Below, in pieces: positions 29,340 to 39,430 of a DNA stretch of 64,000 nucleotides (the stretch's first letter is position 1; the number at the start of each line of letters is the position of its first letter). The stretch is from Euglena gracilis (lineage: Eukaryota; Euglenida; Euglenophyceae; Euglenales): the NCBI GenBank assembly GCA_039621445.1, contig CP154955.1, positions 4,893,284-4,957,283 of the forward strand. Reading direction: 5' to 3'. Position numbers and translations under genes: made by a program. The notes beneath the pieces were generated by a model. The model worked only from the letters and a program-made list of their open reading frames with translations, was not told the origin of the DNA and did not search any database.

Positions 29340-31050
29340 TGAATTATCTTTCGAATTTCTTCAAGACGGGCTACAATTTTGAGTCACTTGAAACCATTTC
29401 ACACAATATTTGAGCCTTTTTACGTCCATTATTAGGTAAAGTTTGCCAGTGGGACACCAGCTGAGCATTTTTTAGTCATTTGAATAATATGTAGGCAAAT
29501 AACCTCTTCACAATGTATAGAATGACCCAAAAAAAAAGGCTGAAATGGTCAAAATTGGTAAAAAAAAAAGTACAAAATTAGCAAAATTGACAAAAATTGA
29601 CGAAAAATGACTTCAAATGGGCAAAAATGCAGCCTCCACCAATGATGAACATGACCTTGAAGGGAGATTGGCTTTTTGCATTGCAAGGCTGTGGCTCGGG
29701 TCATTTTCCTGTGAGTCACACGGCTGGCCGACGGCTGGCCGACGGCGTGCTCCCCCTTTGGTTCATAACTACACCACGTTTTTGTGAAGTGAAAAAAAAT
29801 TTTCTTCCCAAAATCTCGGGGGGGGGGAGGCGGCCGCCCCCCCCCCCCCCGACCCCCCCTTGTGGCACCCCTGGTTAGGACCCCAGGACCCCCCCCGGTG
29901 TTGAGACAGTACTGCAAAAAGTGCCAAAAAATGCAAAAAAATCTGACCTCGGGACCCCCCTCCCCCCCTGCCAACGCTCCTATGGTGGGGGCGGGGTCCC
30001 CAGCCACAAATGCAGGCACTGCACAAGAGAACCCGGACAAGCGCAGCTGTTATCGTAACTGCATTAGACGCTGCAGCTCTTGAATGCTGGGCAGTTGATG
30101 TCCTTGTAGTGGGCCAGGCTGCTGACCTTGTTGTTGACATGCTAGCACAGCTGACTGTCGATATGCTTGCGCCGCTTGGTGTTGGGCTTACAGGCCCAGG
30201 GCTTGGTCATGCAGGGAATGATGCATAGCTGGCTGTTGACCTGCTTGTGCAGCTTGCAAATGGGCTTGTGCCAGGCCAAGAAGTTGATCATGTAGGGGCT
30301 GTTGCAATGGCATCAACTGTGGCATGCCCAGATTGGGCCAAGCCAGGCCAGGCATCCCCATGGGTGTGTTGGAGGTAGCTTGTCTTTGTAATGATGGCAG
30401 GAGATGGAGGGCATCCATCTGGGTTGTGGGCCTGGCTCGCTGCGGGGGCCCCTCTTATGGGGGGGGGGGGTGTTTCTGATGTGCTGCTGCTGTGTCTGTC
30501 CGAGGACTCGGAGTAATGATGTCGATGCTTCCTTCTCTTCTTGGGGGCTGGGAGCTGCTTGAGGGGTGCTGCTGCGGGGACGGTGCATCCCGCTGCAGCT
30601 TCCCCTACTGCTTGCTGACCCATTGCCTCTTCTTCTTCGCTGCTCTCTGCTCTTTCCGTTCAGCTTTGGTCCGGGCTGCTTGGTAGGAAAGGAGGTGTAA
30701 CATATAAGGAATGGCCCTTTTTGAGTGTGCTGCTTTGGATGGAGAAAATGGGCACTTCCCTTCAGGAGAGATTTGGGGAAATGAGGTATATGTTTGTCGT
30801 GTTATTCGTGCTTTAAAAAAACATCCATTTGCACAAGGTGTATTTCCATTCCGCCATAAAGCGCGAGGATTGCGGGATCAAAGAGGAGCTCGAAGATCTA
30901 GAATTAGATTCTTTCACCAATGATGGATGGTCTGAAAGTTCTCCTGGCGGCGGTGAACATTTGTCGAGTGTGCTTTTGGCCACAGACGACAAGCCAAACA
31001 AGAATGGTCACCCACTCATTTTCATTTTCATTCCCACCTGCTCCTTTCAT
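29340..31050. other. Stretch with weak exon candidates
   Basis: Low-complexity A runs and a G/C-run block (29815-29860) precede two weak candidates. On the minus strand 30690-30190 reads a basic, Ser-rich segment (KKRRKHRHHYSESSDRHSSS) preceded by a C/T-rich tract and AAG; one frameshift follows. On the plus strand 30830-31010 reads IKREDCGIKEELEDLELDSF, an acidic segment. Neither has a recognisable domain. An ACACGGCTGGCCGACGGCTGG word occurs at 29007 and again at 29719. Confidence 0.35.
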
Positions 31051-31053
31051 TTT

Positions 31054-31345
31054 TCATGAGAGTGTGTTGAACTGATTCAAAATCCATTCAATCTCTGTCT
31101 CTCGGCCATTTTTGCGGGAGTCGATGACAACTTCATCTCCAAGCGATTTAAGTTCTGACAGCGCAGCAAGCGAAGGAAGTTCATCCAAGGAGAACATTGG
31201 CGTAACTTTGCTTGGCTGTACTTCGACATCGATGAAGGTGTGGACATTGGGGTTCCGTCGGTCCAACAATGCAGGGGTGTTGTAAGTCGCATGTGGTGCA
31301 TTTGCAACAAAAATTTCTTGGAGGTGCAAAGCACCGGAAAGAAAA
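31054..31345 (-). CDS. Possible C-terminal exon of an unknown protein
   Basis: The minus strand from a C/T-rich tract (TTTCTTTCCGGTGCTTTGCACCTCCAAG) reads about 90 codons to a TGA at 31056-31054, including VHTFIDVEVQPSKV and ALSELKSLGDEVVIDSRKNG. Composition is that of an ordinary soluble protein, and the opposite strand is less protein-like here. No domain is recognised and the upstream exon is not found. Confidence 0.35.
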
Positions 31346-31807
31346 AATTGACCTTTTTGGTTGGTCTTGGGACCCCCCTGGGTCAGTTTGGACCCCCTTG
31401 GCCGGTGGGAGGGGGTGGTCAAGAAGGGAGGGGGGGACACGCCCCACCTGAACCCATCCCCCACTCCTTCACCACTGATGATGATCAGTGATTTTTTGAA
31501 AATTTGTCCCGCCGGGCCAAAAAATGTTGCAAAAAAACGTCATTTGGGGTCAAATTTCCGCCGCGGGCCCCCGCACATCCTTCCCCTAATCCAGGATCCC
31601 CTCACGCCAAACACCCCCTCTATGGGGGGTGTTACCCCCGTGACCCCCCCGTGACCCCCCGTGACCCCCCCCCCCCGTGACCCGAACAAAGACCTTTTTC
31701 GGCGAAAATTTTTCGGAAAAGAGTTTGGCTGGTGATGCCTATTTTGATAAGAAATTGAGGTAGATTCCTAATTTTGAGGCATAAATTTTGCAAATTTGGG
31801 GATGGTG

Positions 31808-33412
31808 CAAGGCTGCATAGAGGTAGAGGGATAGAGGTAGAGGTAGAGGTAGAGGTTTTCCAACCTCCTCTATCCCTCTATGTCACCTCTATGTCAAAAA
31901 CCAAAGGAAAATGACTCTATAGCAAAAACTGCGTCTTAGACGCAGACTCCGTCCTGAGTCCTGCGTCTTAGACGCAGGACTCAGGACGGAGTCTGCGTCT
32001 TAAGACGCAGTTTTTTTAAGTCTGCGTATTAGAGGCGCAGGGACTCAGGACGGAGTCTGCGGCTTTGACAGCGGAATTTTTGTTATATTATCTCTCTCTC
32101 TCACACACACACACACAGCCAATCACGATGATGGCCGCACAGTTGGTGAACGTGGCTGAGGCAGGCCTTGGACCCTTGCCACCTGTACCTGAATTTTTAG
32201 AAGCTTTGAAAAAGGCATACACTCCTTCTGAAGATTTGCCAGCGGACACCGCCCTATTTGGGGCAACTTTTTCCAATGTGGCTCGTCCTCCTCCAGGAAC
32301 AGAGAGAAACCGAAAAATGGCAATTCTCGCCGCGTTGGACTTTGCAAAGGTGTTGGACTACAGGCAGATCATTTTGCCGAATTTGGATGAGTGGTTCACT
32401 GCCTTTGCAAAGTGGACGCTGTCAGTGGATTGTGTTTTGGACAACCATCAGGAGCGAGAATCAGCCCTACAACAGAGGAAGGAAATTTGTCGAGCCACTG
32501 GTGTTGCTGTTCGGGAATGGAGCCCCACAACCTTAAGAACAACAGTCAACGCATTGGCTTCAGCGCACAAGACTACGCGTCCCGAACATGGCATTGTCCC
32601 CAGTGCAAGCAAACAGTTTCCAAATTTTGTGCTCTTTTTCAACGCTGCTTGCACAAGGTCCCGCAATTTCATGGCACGGAAGGAGTCTGTGGCGGTTTTG
32701 ACCGACCACGAGGTGGCACAACTTTTTACCCAAACAAATTGGAAGAGTTGGTATGAGTCCCAGAGTTTCTGGCAAATGTGCTCAGATTGCCCACGGCACA
32801 ATTGCCGTTTCGCACGTCACAATAACCTTGCGACGTTGCGGCTGCTTCTCATGGCATTCCCTTTGCATTTTGGATGGTGATTCCCCATTGCCAATGGCAC
32901 AAAGAGGCTTTGAAGAAGCTTTTAGCTTCGTTTTCACACCATTCTCCTTTTCATTCAGTTCATTCAGTCACATTTTCCTTAAGACGCAGTACTCAGGACG
33001 GAGTCTGCGTCTTAAGACGCAGACTCCGCCCTGCCCGAAGTCCTGCGTCTTAGACGCAGACTCCGTCCTGAGTCCCTGCGCCTAAAACGCAGACTTAATA
33101 AAGGAATTTTTTTGCAAGCAAAGGAGAAATACATGAAAGGTTTTCAGAATTGCTCAATGTGGTCACATAACTGCGCCAACAACTTTCAAAATTACCAACC
33201 CACATATTGTTTCTCATCCCCTCACCGTTTTGCATGTGTTTTCATGCAAAATTGCCATTTTCCGAGCAGATGGGGTGTTTATGACCCTTTTTGAGGCCAT
33301 TTTAGTACATTTTACAGACACAGAGGTGACATAGAGGTAGAGGTAGAGGTAGAGGTGGTTGACATAGAGGTAGAGGCCTTTGACCTCTACCTCTACCTCT
33401 ATGCAGCCGTAG
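31808..33412. mobile_element. 1.6-kb palindrome-bounded element with one intact ORF
   Basis: Both ends carry GGCTGCATAGAGGTAGAGG in inverted orientation (31811-31829 and 33390-33408) and blocks of AGAGGT repeats. Inside these, each side has an array of GCGTCTTAGACGC and GACTCCGTCCTGAGTC palindromes (31926-32072 and 32979-33098); a 40-bp stretch with GCGCAGGGACTCAGGACGGA is inverted between the sides. GATGGTG lies just outside both ends (31801-31807 and 33413-33420 region), a possible 7-bp target duplication. The interior is a single open reading frame. The architecture is that of a foldback transposon; activity is inferred. Confidence 0.65.
32128..32880 (+). CDS. Intact 250-codon ORF of unknown function inside the palindrome-bounded element
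   Basis: Starts at the first of two adjacent ATGs (MMAAQLVNVAEAGLG), just downstream of a TC/AC microsatellite, and runs to TGA without interruption. The protein is mixed helical in composition, with several Trp (EWFTAFAKWTLS, NWKSWYESQSFW) and a Cys/His-containing C terminus (CSDCPRHNCRFARH) that might bind metal. I see no catalytic triad of a known transposase, no P-loop and no signal peptide. Third positions are not G/C-rich, unlike the host-type exons. It is one of very few undamaged frames in the window, which together with its position suggests a mobility or accessory protein of the element. That role is inference. Confidence 0.6.
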   Translation: MMAAQLVNVAEAGLGPLPPVPEFLEALKKAYTPSEDLPADTALFGATFSNVARPPPGTERNRKMAILAALDFAKVLDYRQIILPNLDEWFTAFAKWTLSVDCVLDNHQERESALQQRKEICRATGVAVREWSPTTLRTTVNALASAHKTTRPEHGIVPSASKQFPNFVLFFNAACTRSRNFMARKESVAVLTDHEVAQLFTQTNWKSWYESQSFWQMCSDCPRHNCRFARHNNLATLRLLLMAFPLHFGW

Positions 33413-33519
33413 ATGGTGATTCCTAATTAGGTGTCAAAATCCTAATTTCAGGTGTGGATATTCCTAATTTGTGGATTTTTTCACCAAAAATTTGTCTTCG
33501 GTGATTCCTAATTTGGCGT

Positions 33520-33720
33520 GGTGTTCCCCCCCCGGTGACCCTCCCCCCCCCCGTGACCCCCGTGACCCGAACCACCCCCTATGGTTGGGTGGTGGGAATA
33601 AGGTTAACCGTCATTTTCAAGGTCAAGCGATGAACCATGGTTAATTGGGGTCTGGCATCAACCAAATTTCGATCACCATGCCCCCCTCCCCCCGACAATG
33701 TCCCCCCTATGATGTCCATA
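33520..33720. other. C-run block with GTGACCC words
   Basis: GTGACCC words among C runs (33530-33565) match a block at 31640-31690 in the same orientation, one on each side of the palindrome-bounded element. No gene. Confidence 0.5.
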
Positions 33721-34130
33721 GCTGGCGTTTTTTTTTGTTTTTTTTAAAAAAAACGTTTTTTTTGTTTTTTATTAAAAAAAAACAGGCAAAAAAAACAAAG
33801 GGGAAATGATGGTCCAAATTTTGCCTTTGATCGTAAGGGTGAACCAATCTTAGCTCAAATGACTTGAAAACCAATACTTTTGGAGGTCTGCAACAAGAAT
33901 GGTCAAAATAGGGCATTTTTCTGCCATTTTGGGATGTTTCAACTTGAAACATCCCAAATTTGGTGTCTTTCTCTGCCTGAGGATGGGGAAAAAAAAGCTA
34001 AAATTAAAGGCAAAAAATTTTTTTTGCCCTGGACCCTCAATGGCGTTTTTTTTTGTTTTTTTTAAAAAAAACATGTTTTTTTTTTATTAACGTGTTTTTT
34101 TTGACTTTGTTTTAAACGAAGTGCCAGCTA
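33719..34130. mobile_element. Foldback with T/A-run arms, ends TAGCTGGC / GCCAGCTA
   Basis: Left end TAGCTGGCG followed by T and A runs; right end T and A runs followed by GAAGTGCCAGCTA. TGATGTCC occurs close to both ends but not directly abutting. The centre (33800-34020) has a short palindrome GGGATGTTTC..GAAACATCCC. Similar AAAAAAACATGTTTTTTT words occur near 15880 and 16450. Confidence 0.5.
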
Positions 34131-34139
34131 TGATGATGT

Positions 34140-34925
34140 CCCATACCAAAAACCATGCCCCCACCCCCCGAGCTATTCCTGTCCCCTTTACGGCCCAATG
34201 GGAACAGTAGGCCCCCCCCGAAGCTGTTCCCACACTCAAACCTTGGGCCGCCCAAAAGGGGTCATTTTTGGCAAGTTTTTGGATGTTCGCAAAAAATTGT
34301 CATTTTTAAGCACATTTGCCAAAAATCAATTTTTGAAAACGTCCCAAAACGTTGATTTTCGAGCACTTGGCACTTGTTTGGGAAGTTCTTTAAGAAAAGT
34401 GCTATGACAGTGAGCCATTCCCGTCCCCCCATGGGAATATCGTAGCTGAATTGGTCATTGTGGCGCCATGACGTGGAGATGTGACGGCTCCGAGTGGGAA
34501 ATATCCCGGGGGGGGGGCAGCTCGGGGGGGGGGAGGAACAACTTGGGGGGGGGGGGGCATGGCGCTTTCTTTCCAAAGGGGGTGTTTCCCCGCGACCCCC
34601 CCCCGCAACCCCCCCCGCAACCCCACACCAATTCGAGATTCCAAAAAGCACAAAAAATTGACATTAATTAGGAATCTGCCACTCAATTAGGAATCAAAAG
34701 TGCGAGAAATTTGTCCCAAATTCCTAATTGGACCTATTTTTGGACCCAAATGGCACGCAAATGCCTAATTGGGATCTAAAATTGGAGGAAAGAGTGACGT
34801 CACACAAGTCACGCGTGACTTGTCGCAAAACCCGTTTCCTCCCCGCGACCCCCCCCCGTGACCCCCCCCCCCCCCGCAACCCTAACACCCCCAAAAGACC
34901 AAAAAAAACATCCTTTGCTGACGTC
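34140..34925. other. Mixed repeats, no gene
   Basis: Holds copy 2 of the 150-bp dispersed repeat (34250-34410), G-run segments (34505-34560), CCCGCAACC C-run words (34595-34625, 34850-34885) and copy 2 of the AATTAGGAAT repeat (34660-34755). Nothing protein-like beyond the repeats. Confidence 0.6.
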
Positions 34926-35215
34926 GGCATATCAAAACGCTCCCTGGGGGGTGCCATATAGGGGGGGGTCACGTTAATTGAGCATTTGGGGGGTCCTTTG
35001 GGCCGTAGGTGTGCTCAAATAAGGGGGGGGGTTCCCCCCTGGCGACAATTAGGGGGGGGGTGACAATTAGGGGGGGGTGACAATTAGGGTGGGGTTACTG
35101 AAATTACCCTACATGTCCATGGGTCCATGGGTACCCCCACCCCTAATTGTCGTCCCCAAGGGGGGGGGTGCGACAATTAGGGGTGGGTGACATATAGGGG
35201 GGGGGTCACGTTAAG
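34925..35215. mobile_element. G-run foldback cluster, CAATTAGGGGG family (copies 3 and 4)
   Basis: Begins with CAAAACGCTCCCTGGGGGGT and CATATAGGGGG..CACGTTA, then three tandem GACAATTAGGGGG words (35043-35085), then a full copy matching 9345-9472 and ending CACGTTAAG. It looks like one element inserted in or next to another of the same family. Confidence 0.7.
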
Positions 35216-35510
35216 AGGGGGTCGAAAATTCCCCTTTCGGCCATGGAACTTTTGGTGGTCGCTAGCGACCGTTGGTGGTCGGCCCGACCGGTTGCTGGCG
35301 ACCACCCAAAATTCGACCACCCCCCCAGAAAATTTTTAAGCCCCCCCCCCTTGTGAGGGAAAATTTTCCCTTGAGAAAGCCATGAACTTTTATATCAAAA
35401 GTTCCTGATTCTGCTTTTAGGATCTTGCACGATGTTAGACAATGTTTACGTTACTATGAACTGCATTGGGGCCTTGAAAGCCGTCATGCGCTTGGGTGTA
35501 CCACCCCCCC

Positions 35511-35681
35511 TCCCCCTTATTGTCCCACCGACCTCCCCCCCCGGAGGCCCGACCGGACAATATGGGGGGGGGACAATATGGGGGTACCAAAGGAATTTCA
35601 TTGGCCGAGCCAAAAAAACCCCCCGTCGGCCGGGGCCGAGGGACAATATGGGGGGGGGACAATATGGGGGGGGGGGTAATT
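35511..35681. mobile_element. C-run foldback, GGACAATATGGGG family (copy 1)
   Basis: CCCCTTATTGTCCCACCGACC at the left, GACCGGACAATATGGGG twice, then GGGTACCAAAGGAATTTCAT, GCCAAAAAAACCCCCCGTCGG, and two GGGACAATATGGGG words at the right. Copy 2 (38571-38748) matches across the whole length with ATAAAG in place of ATATG. Confidence 0.85.
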
Positions 35682-35689
35682 GCGCATTG

Positions 35690-36110
35690 CGCAAGGGCAG
35701 GCAGGGGATTTTGTTATTGGAGGGCGGGGGGGGGGGGGGGGGGGGGGGTGGCAGCCCCCCCCCCCCCCCGCTAGACGACCAAGGGCGCCGAAGGCGCCTT
35801 GGGACTTTTTGTTTACGGTGCGCATGGCATTACATGCGCACCTGGCCCTGGGTCGGTTGCCCCCCGGAGGGGATTTTGTTATTGGAGGGCGGGGGGGGGG
35901 GGTGCGGGGGGGCTTTGGACAAAAAAATTGCTGTGGGTTGTGGGTTAGGGAAGGGAAGGAGAAGAATTTTCCCAAAAAAAATGAGAAATTTGGTGGGGAT
36001 TCTTGGGGGGGGGTAGGGTTAAGAATACCATGCCCATACAAACATTTCTAAGGCGCCTTCGGCGCCCTTGGTCGTCTAGCGGGGGGGGGGGGGGGGGTTC
36101 TGCCAAAATG
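35690..36110. repeat. G-run block bounded by inverted GGCGCC hairpins
   Basis: GGGATTTTGTTATTGGAGGGCGGGG occurs twice (35706 and 35870). CTAGACGACCAAGGGCGCC (35771) and its inverse GGCGCCCTTGGTCGTCTAG (36061-36080) face one another about 290 bp apart, each next to a long C or G run. This is another foldback arrangement; no target duplication was found. Confidence 0.7.
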
Positions 36111-36287
36111 ACTTTTTTAGCGACTTTCCAAAAACTTTAAGTGAAATTTTGACTCATTGGCTTAAAATGGTAATTTTCCCACAAAAAGTCAAAATCTGGC
36201 TTGAAAACGCCGAACCAACCCTTAAACCAATCTTGAAAGCAGGCATGAGGATGTTTTTTGGCACTTCTTTTTACCACAATTTTCTTG

Positions 36288-36345
36288 GTCAAAGCCCGTG
36301 TTTCTAAACACGGGCTTCGGCTTTAGAAACAGGCTTTGACCAAAG
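36288..36345. repeat. Nested hairpin
   Basis: AAGCCCGTGTTTAGAAACACGG-type inner hairpin (AAGCCCGTGTTT / AAACACGGGCTT) sits within an outer pair TTGGTCAAAGCC / GGCTTTGACCAA. The 36110-37400 stretch around it shows no gene I can support. Confidence 0.75.
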
Positions 36346-37464
36346 CCATGTTGCTAAAAATGCAAACACAGGTTTAAAAAACTAAAAACAAAAAAACACT
36401 AACTAAAAACACTAAAAACACAGGTTTAGAAGCCAATTATTTATTTCGGTTGTTCAACCATTCTTTTCTGCTAGGTGAATGGACCTTTGCAAATTCAAAG
36501 ATTGCCCCAAGCACGAAATTGGATTGGGCAGCACGAAGACAAAGATGTGAGCATTGAGATTTACATCAAAAAGTGTGTTTTTGCTTTTGTGGGGTCGCTC
36601 AAGTTAAGTTTCTGCTCTGGTTTTGGGTGAAAGAAATTGGCACTTTTTTTTAACCATTTGAAGAATGCTGAGCAGTGCATGTTGCACAACCTCCAGAAAT
36701 GTGGAAAAGAAGAGGTTCAGTGGGTCAATTTCTTTAATTTTGGTGTTCAGATTGACTGTGGGCCAACCTCTGATTATGGCTGATCTGACAAGTTTTAGCC
36801 CAACCACAACCTTGTGACCGAAGCTTCAAAACAATTTGTCTTAAATACTTGCACATTTTCTGCACTTTTGAAGCTTTTTTTTTTCCATTTTCTAGGGTTT
36901 TCGCCTTTTTTGTGCCTCCAAAATTTTTTCCGGAAAAAAAACCTCAAGTTTCCAAATTGTATGGAACCCCCCCCCCCAAATAGCCTGGCGGGGTGCCAGG
37001 TTATTGAACCAACTTCTGGCCCTGCCCCCTTTTTTTCGGTGTAGTGAAGGAATTTTGGGGGTTCCAAGTTTCTGGAACCATTTTTTTGTCTTTCCCCTTG
37101 CCAAGTTATTTGGCCACTGCCAGGAGCAAGGTCCCGCCATCTATTTGGGGGGGGGGTTTACCATCTCTGCAGAGAAACCACCTCTCACCGCGAAATTATG
37201 TATGTTATCTACCACCCCCCTCTTATTTGAACAGGTTTTGTGTGGAGCTGAGCTCTTTGCTCTTTGCCTGATGGAAGAGATATGGTTGCCGACTCAGCTC
37301 AGCTGGTGACCTGGTACGACCCGGCCTGGCTTGGTTCCAGGGTATTAAGTGAGCGGTGCCTTTGCGGGGGGTGCCAAAGGCGCCAGATAATTTTTTGGAG
37401 GGAGGGTCTTACCACACAACTGGGCCAGAAGCGAAGTTAGTGCCGACACGCATGCGTACATGCA

Positions 37465-38075
37465 TGGAGATCAGGCAGTAGACTTTGGTCATTTTGCCCC
37501 CCCCCCCCCCCCCCCCCCCTATGGTGAAGTTCACCGTTTGAAAGTTCACCGGGGGGTCCCGGACCCCCCTCCCCCCCCCCTCTGCCTAACCCATCGGTGA
37601 ACTTCACCGGTGAAGTTCACCAGGAGAGCACTTTTTTGGCCAAAAATGGCCAAAAGGAATTTATTTTGGGCAAGTTTCGGGGAAAATTTCGATAAAATTA
37701 CTACGAATCAACCTCAAATGACCATTTTCAGAGGAAATCAGTAAGAGAACCTACAACAAATAAGAAAAAGAAACTAAAAAAAATACCATTAAAAAAATAA
37801 CAAAGAAAAAAATATAAATAAAAAAAAAAAAAAATCAAAAAGAAGAAAATAAAAAACTAAAAAAAAAAAAAATTCTTTCATTCCAAAAAAAAATAAAAAC
37901 AATACAAAAAAAAAAAAACAAAAAAAAATAAAAAAATAAAAATTTTAAAAATAAACAAAAAATTAAAAAAAATAAATAAAAAGTTCTTAAACAAAAAAAA
38001 AAAAAAAAAAAAAAACAAAAAACACAAAAAATCAAAAGATAAGAAAGATTAAAAAAAAAAAAAAAAAAAATAAAA

Positions 38076-38122
<47 letters not shown>

Positions 38123-38262
38123 CCAGGAAAATTTGACCCCCAACCATCAAAACGGTGAAGTTCACCGGTGAACTTCACCGGTGAACTTCACCGCCGAAAG
38201 TACCCCCCCCGGTGAATGTTCACCGATGAACTTCACCGGGGGGGTCCGCAGCCCCCCCCCAC
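37465..38262. mobile_element. GGTGAAGTTCACC element (copy 2) with A-rich expansion
   Basis: Starts with GAGATCAGGCAGTAGACTTT (shared with 18931-18950), follows copy 1 through GACCATTTT.AGAGGAAA, then carries about 370 bp of A-rich DNA (37740-38116) absent from copy 1, and rejoins at AATTTTACCCA.GAAAATTT to end in the same palindromes and C run. The comparison shows the A-rich block is an insertion or expansion. Confidence 0.8.
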
Positions 38263-38277
38263 CCCTGCCTAACCTCC

Positions 38278-38422
38278 CATGCATACATACATACATGCAT
38301 ACATACATACATACATACATACATACATACATACATACAAACATACATACATACATACATACATACATACATACATACATACATACATACATACATACAT
38401 ACATACATACTTACTTACATAC
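38278..38422. repeat. CATA tetranucleotide microsatellite
   Basis: About 145 bp of (CATA)n with few interruptions; continues for about 20 bp beyond the foldback at 38423-38801 (CTTACATACTTACATTC), showing the foldback landed inside it. Confidence 0.93.
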
Positions 38423-38801
38423 CCTCACCCCCCCCCTATTTGCCCCCCCCCCTAATTGGCTAATTGGGGGTCCCGTTGGACGGTCCATTAGCCAATTAGG
38501 GGGGGGGGTCAGGCTTATTGGCCATTGGCCGGGGTAACCCCCCCCCTAATTGTCCCCCCCCTAATTGGCTACCACCCCCCCCCCCTTTATTGTCCCACCG
38601 ACCTGCCCCCAGGAGGCCCGACCGGACAATAAAGGGGGGGGACAATAAAGGGGTACCAAAGGAATTTCATTGGACGGGCCAAAAAAACCCCCCGTCGGCC
38701 AGGGCCCAGGGACAATAAAGGGGGGGGGGGACAATAAAGGGGGGGGGTAATAGGGGGTCCGAAGGAGCCCGACCATTAGCCAAATAGGGGGGGGGTGAGG
38801 G
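38423..38801. mobile_element. Nested G/C-run foldbacks inserted in the microsatellite
   Basis: Outer ends CCTCACCCCCC..CTATTTG and CAAATAGGGGG..GGTGAGG are inverted repeats. Inside lie a TAATTGGCTAATTGGGGGTCC/TTAGCCAATTAGGGGG foldback (38440-38510), C-run words, and a full copy of the GGACAATAAAGGGG family (38571-38748). TACTTACATAC flanks both outer ends (38412-38422 and 38802-38812), although the surrounding repeat makes this duplication less certain. Confidence 0.75.
38571..38748. mobile_element. C-run foldback, GGACAATAAAGGGG family (copy 2)
   Basis: Matches 35511-35681 word for word apart from ATAAAG/ATATG changes and single substitutions. Both sides of each motif pair change together (CTTTATTGTCC with GGACAATAAAG; CTTATTGTCC with GGACAATATGG less perfectly). 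Confidence 0.85.
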
Positions 38802-38819
38802 TACTTACATACTTACATT

Positions 38820-39270
38820 CAGACATTCGTACATACATAAAATTCATATATACACATTTTACGTATTCTTTTATTTGCATTTGATTGTTTTCATTTTGGT
38901 GCCATTTTTGAATCCTTTTTGGGATAATTTCGCATTTTTCGTGATTTTTTGTGCTTTTTCTCCCACATTTTGTGCATTTTTTCCGAAGCCGGCCTCGAGG
39001 ACCCTCGGACAATACAAGTACAGATGGTGACACTGAATTTTTAGTAGCAAACAGGAAGAGATGCTGCATGATTCTAGATCGTTCGACAACAATTTTACTG
39101 AAAATTCAAAACTGTGTTGTTGTGAAATAAAAAACATTTGACCCAAAAGATGCTGCAATGTTAAACCCCTCAGTTTGTTTGGTCTGGTTGGCTTTCCCTG
39201 GGGTTTCAAAAGGACTGCGCACCATTTCCCATGATGGCAACACAAGTGTGAGGGCAAGGTTACACTCCAC
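38820..39270. other. No gene recognised
   Basis: AT-rich sequence following the microsatellite; short frames without bias or motifs. Confidence 0.5.
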
Positions 39271-39274
39271 AACC

Positions 39275-39430
39275 CAAGCGGTAAGTTCTCTGCATTGCTT
39301 TGCCGTCCGCAGTTCTCGCCAGCGAGTCCAGGAGTACATCCCCCACGTCCCCGCCGAGATGTACTCCCACCCGTACATGAACAACATCCGCATCGTCGTC
39401 TCCACGCAGACCTCAAAGAGCAGCTTACCT
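39275..39430 (+). CDS. Possible host exon, strand uncertain
   Basis: A G/C-third-position-rich block begins after GTAAGT...GCAG (39285-39316), which fits a short intron. On the plus strand it reads RQRVQEYIPHVPAEMYSHPY and MNNIRIVVSTQTSK; on the minus strand the same DNA also stays open (KLLFEVCVETTMRMLFMYGW) and has a GGTAAG donor-like site. I slightly favour the plus strand for its composition. No known domain. Confidence 0.35.

Noticed and set aside
38412-38812. Treating the 11-bp TACTTACATAC duplication as proven
   Set aside because: The site is in a CATA repeat where such matches arise by chance, so I report it only as suggestive.
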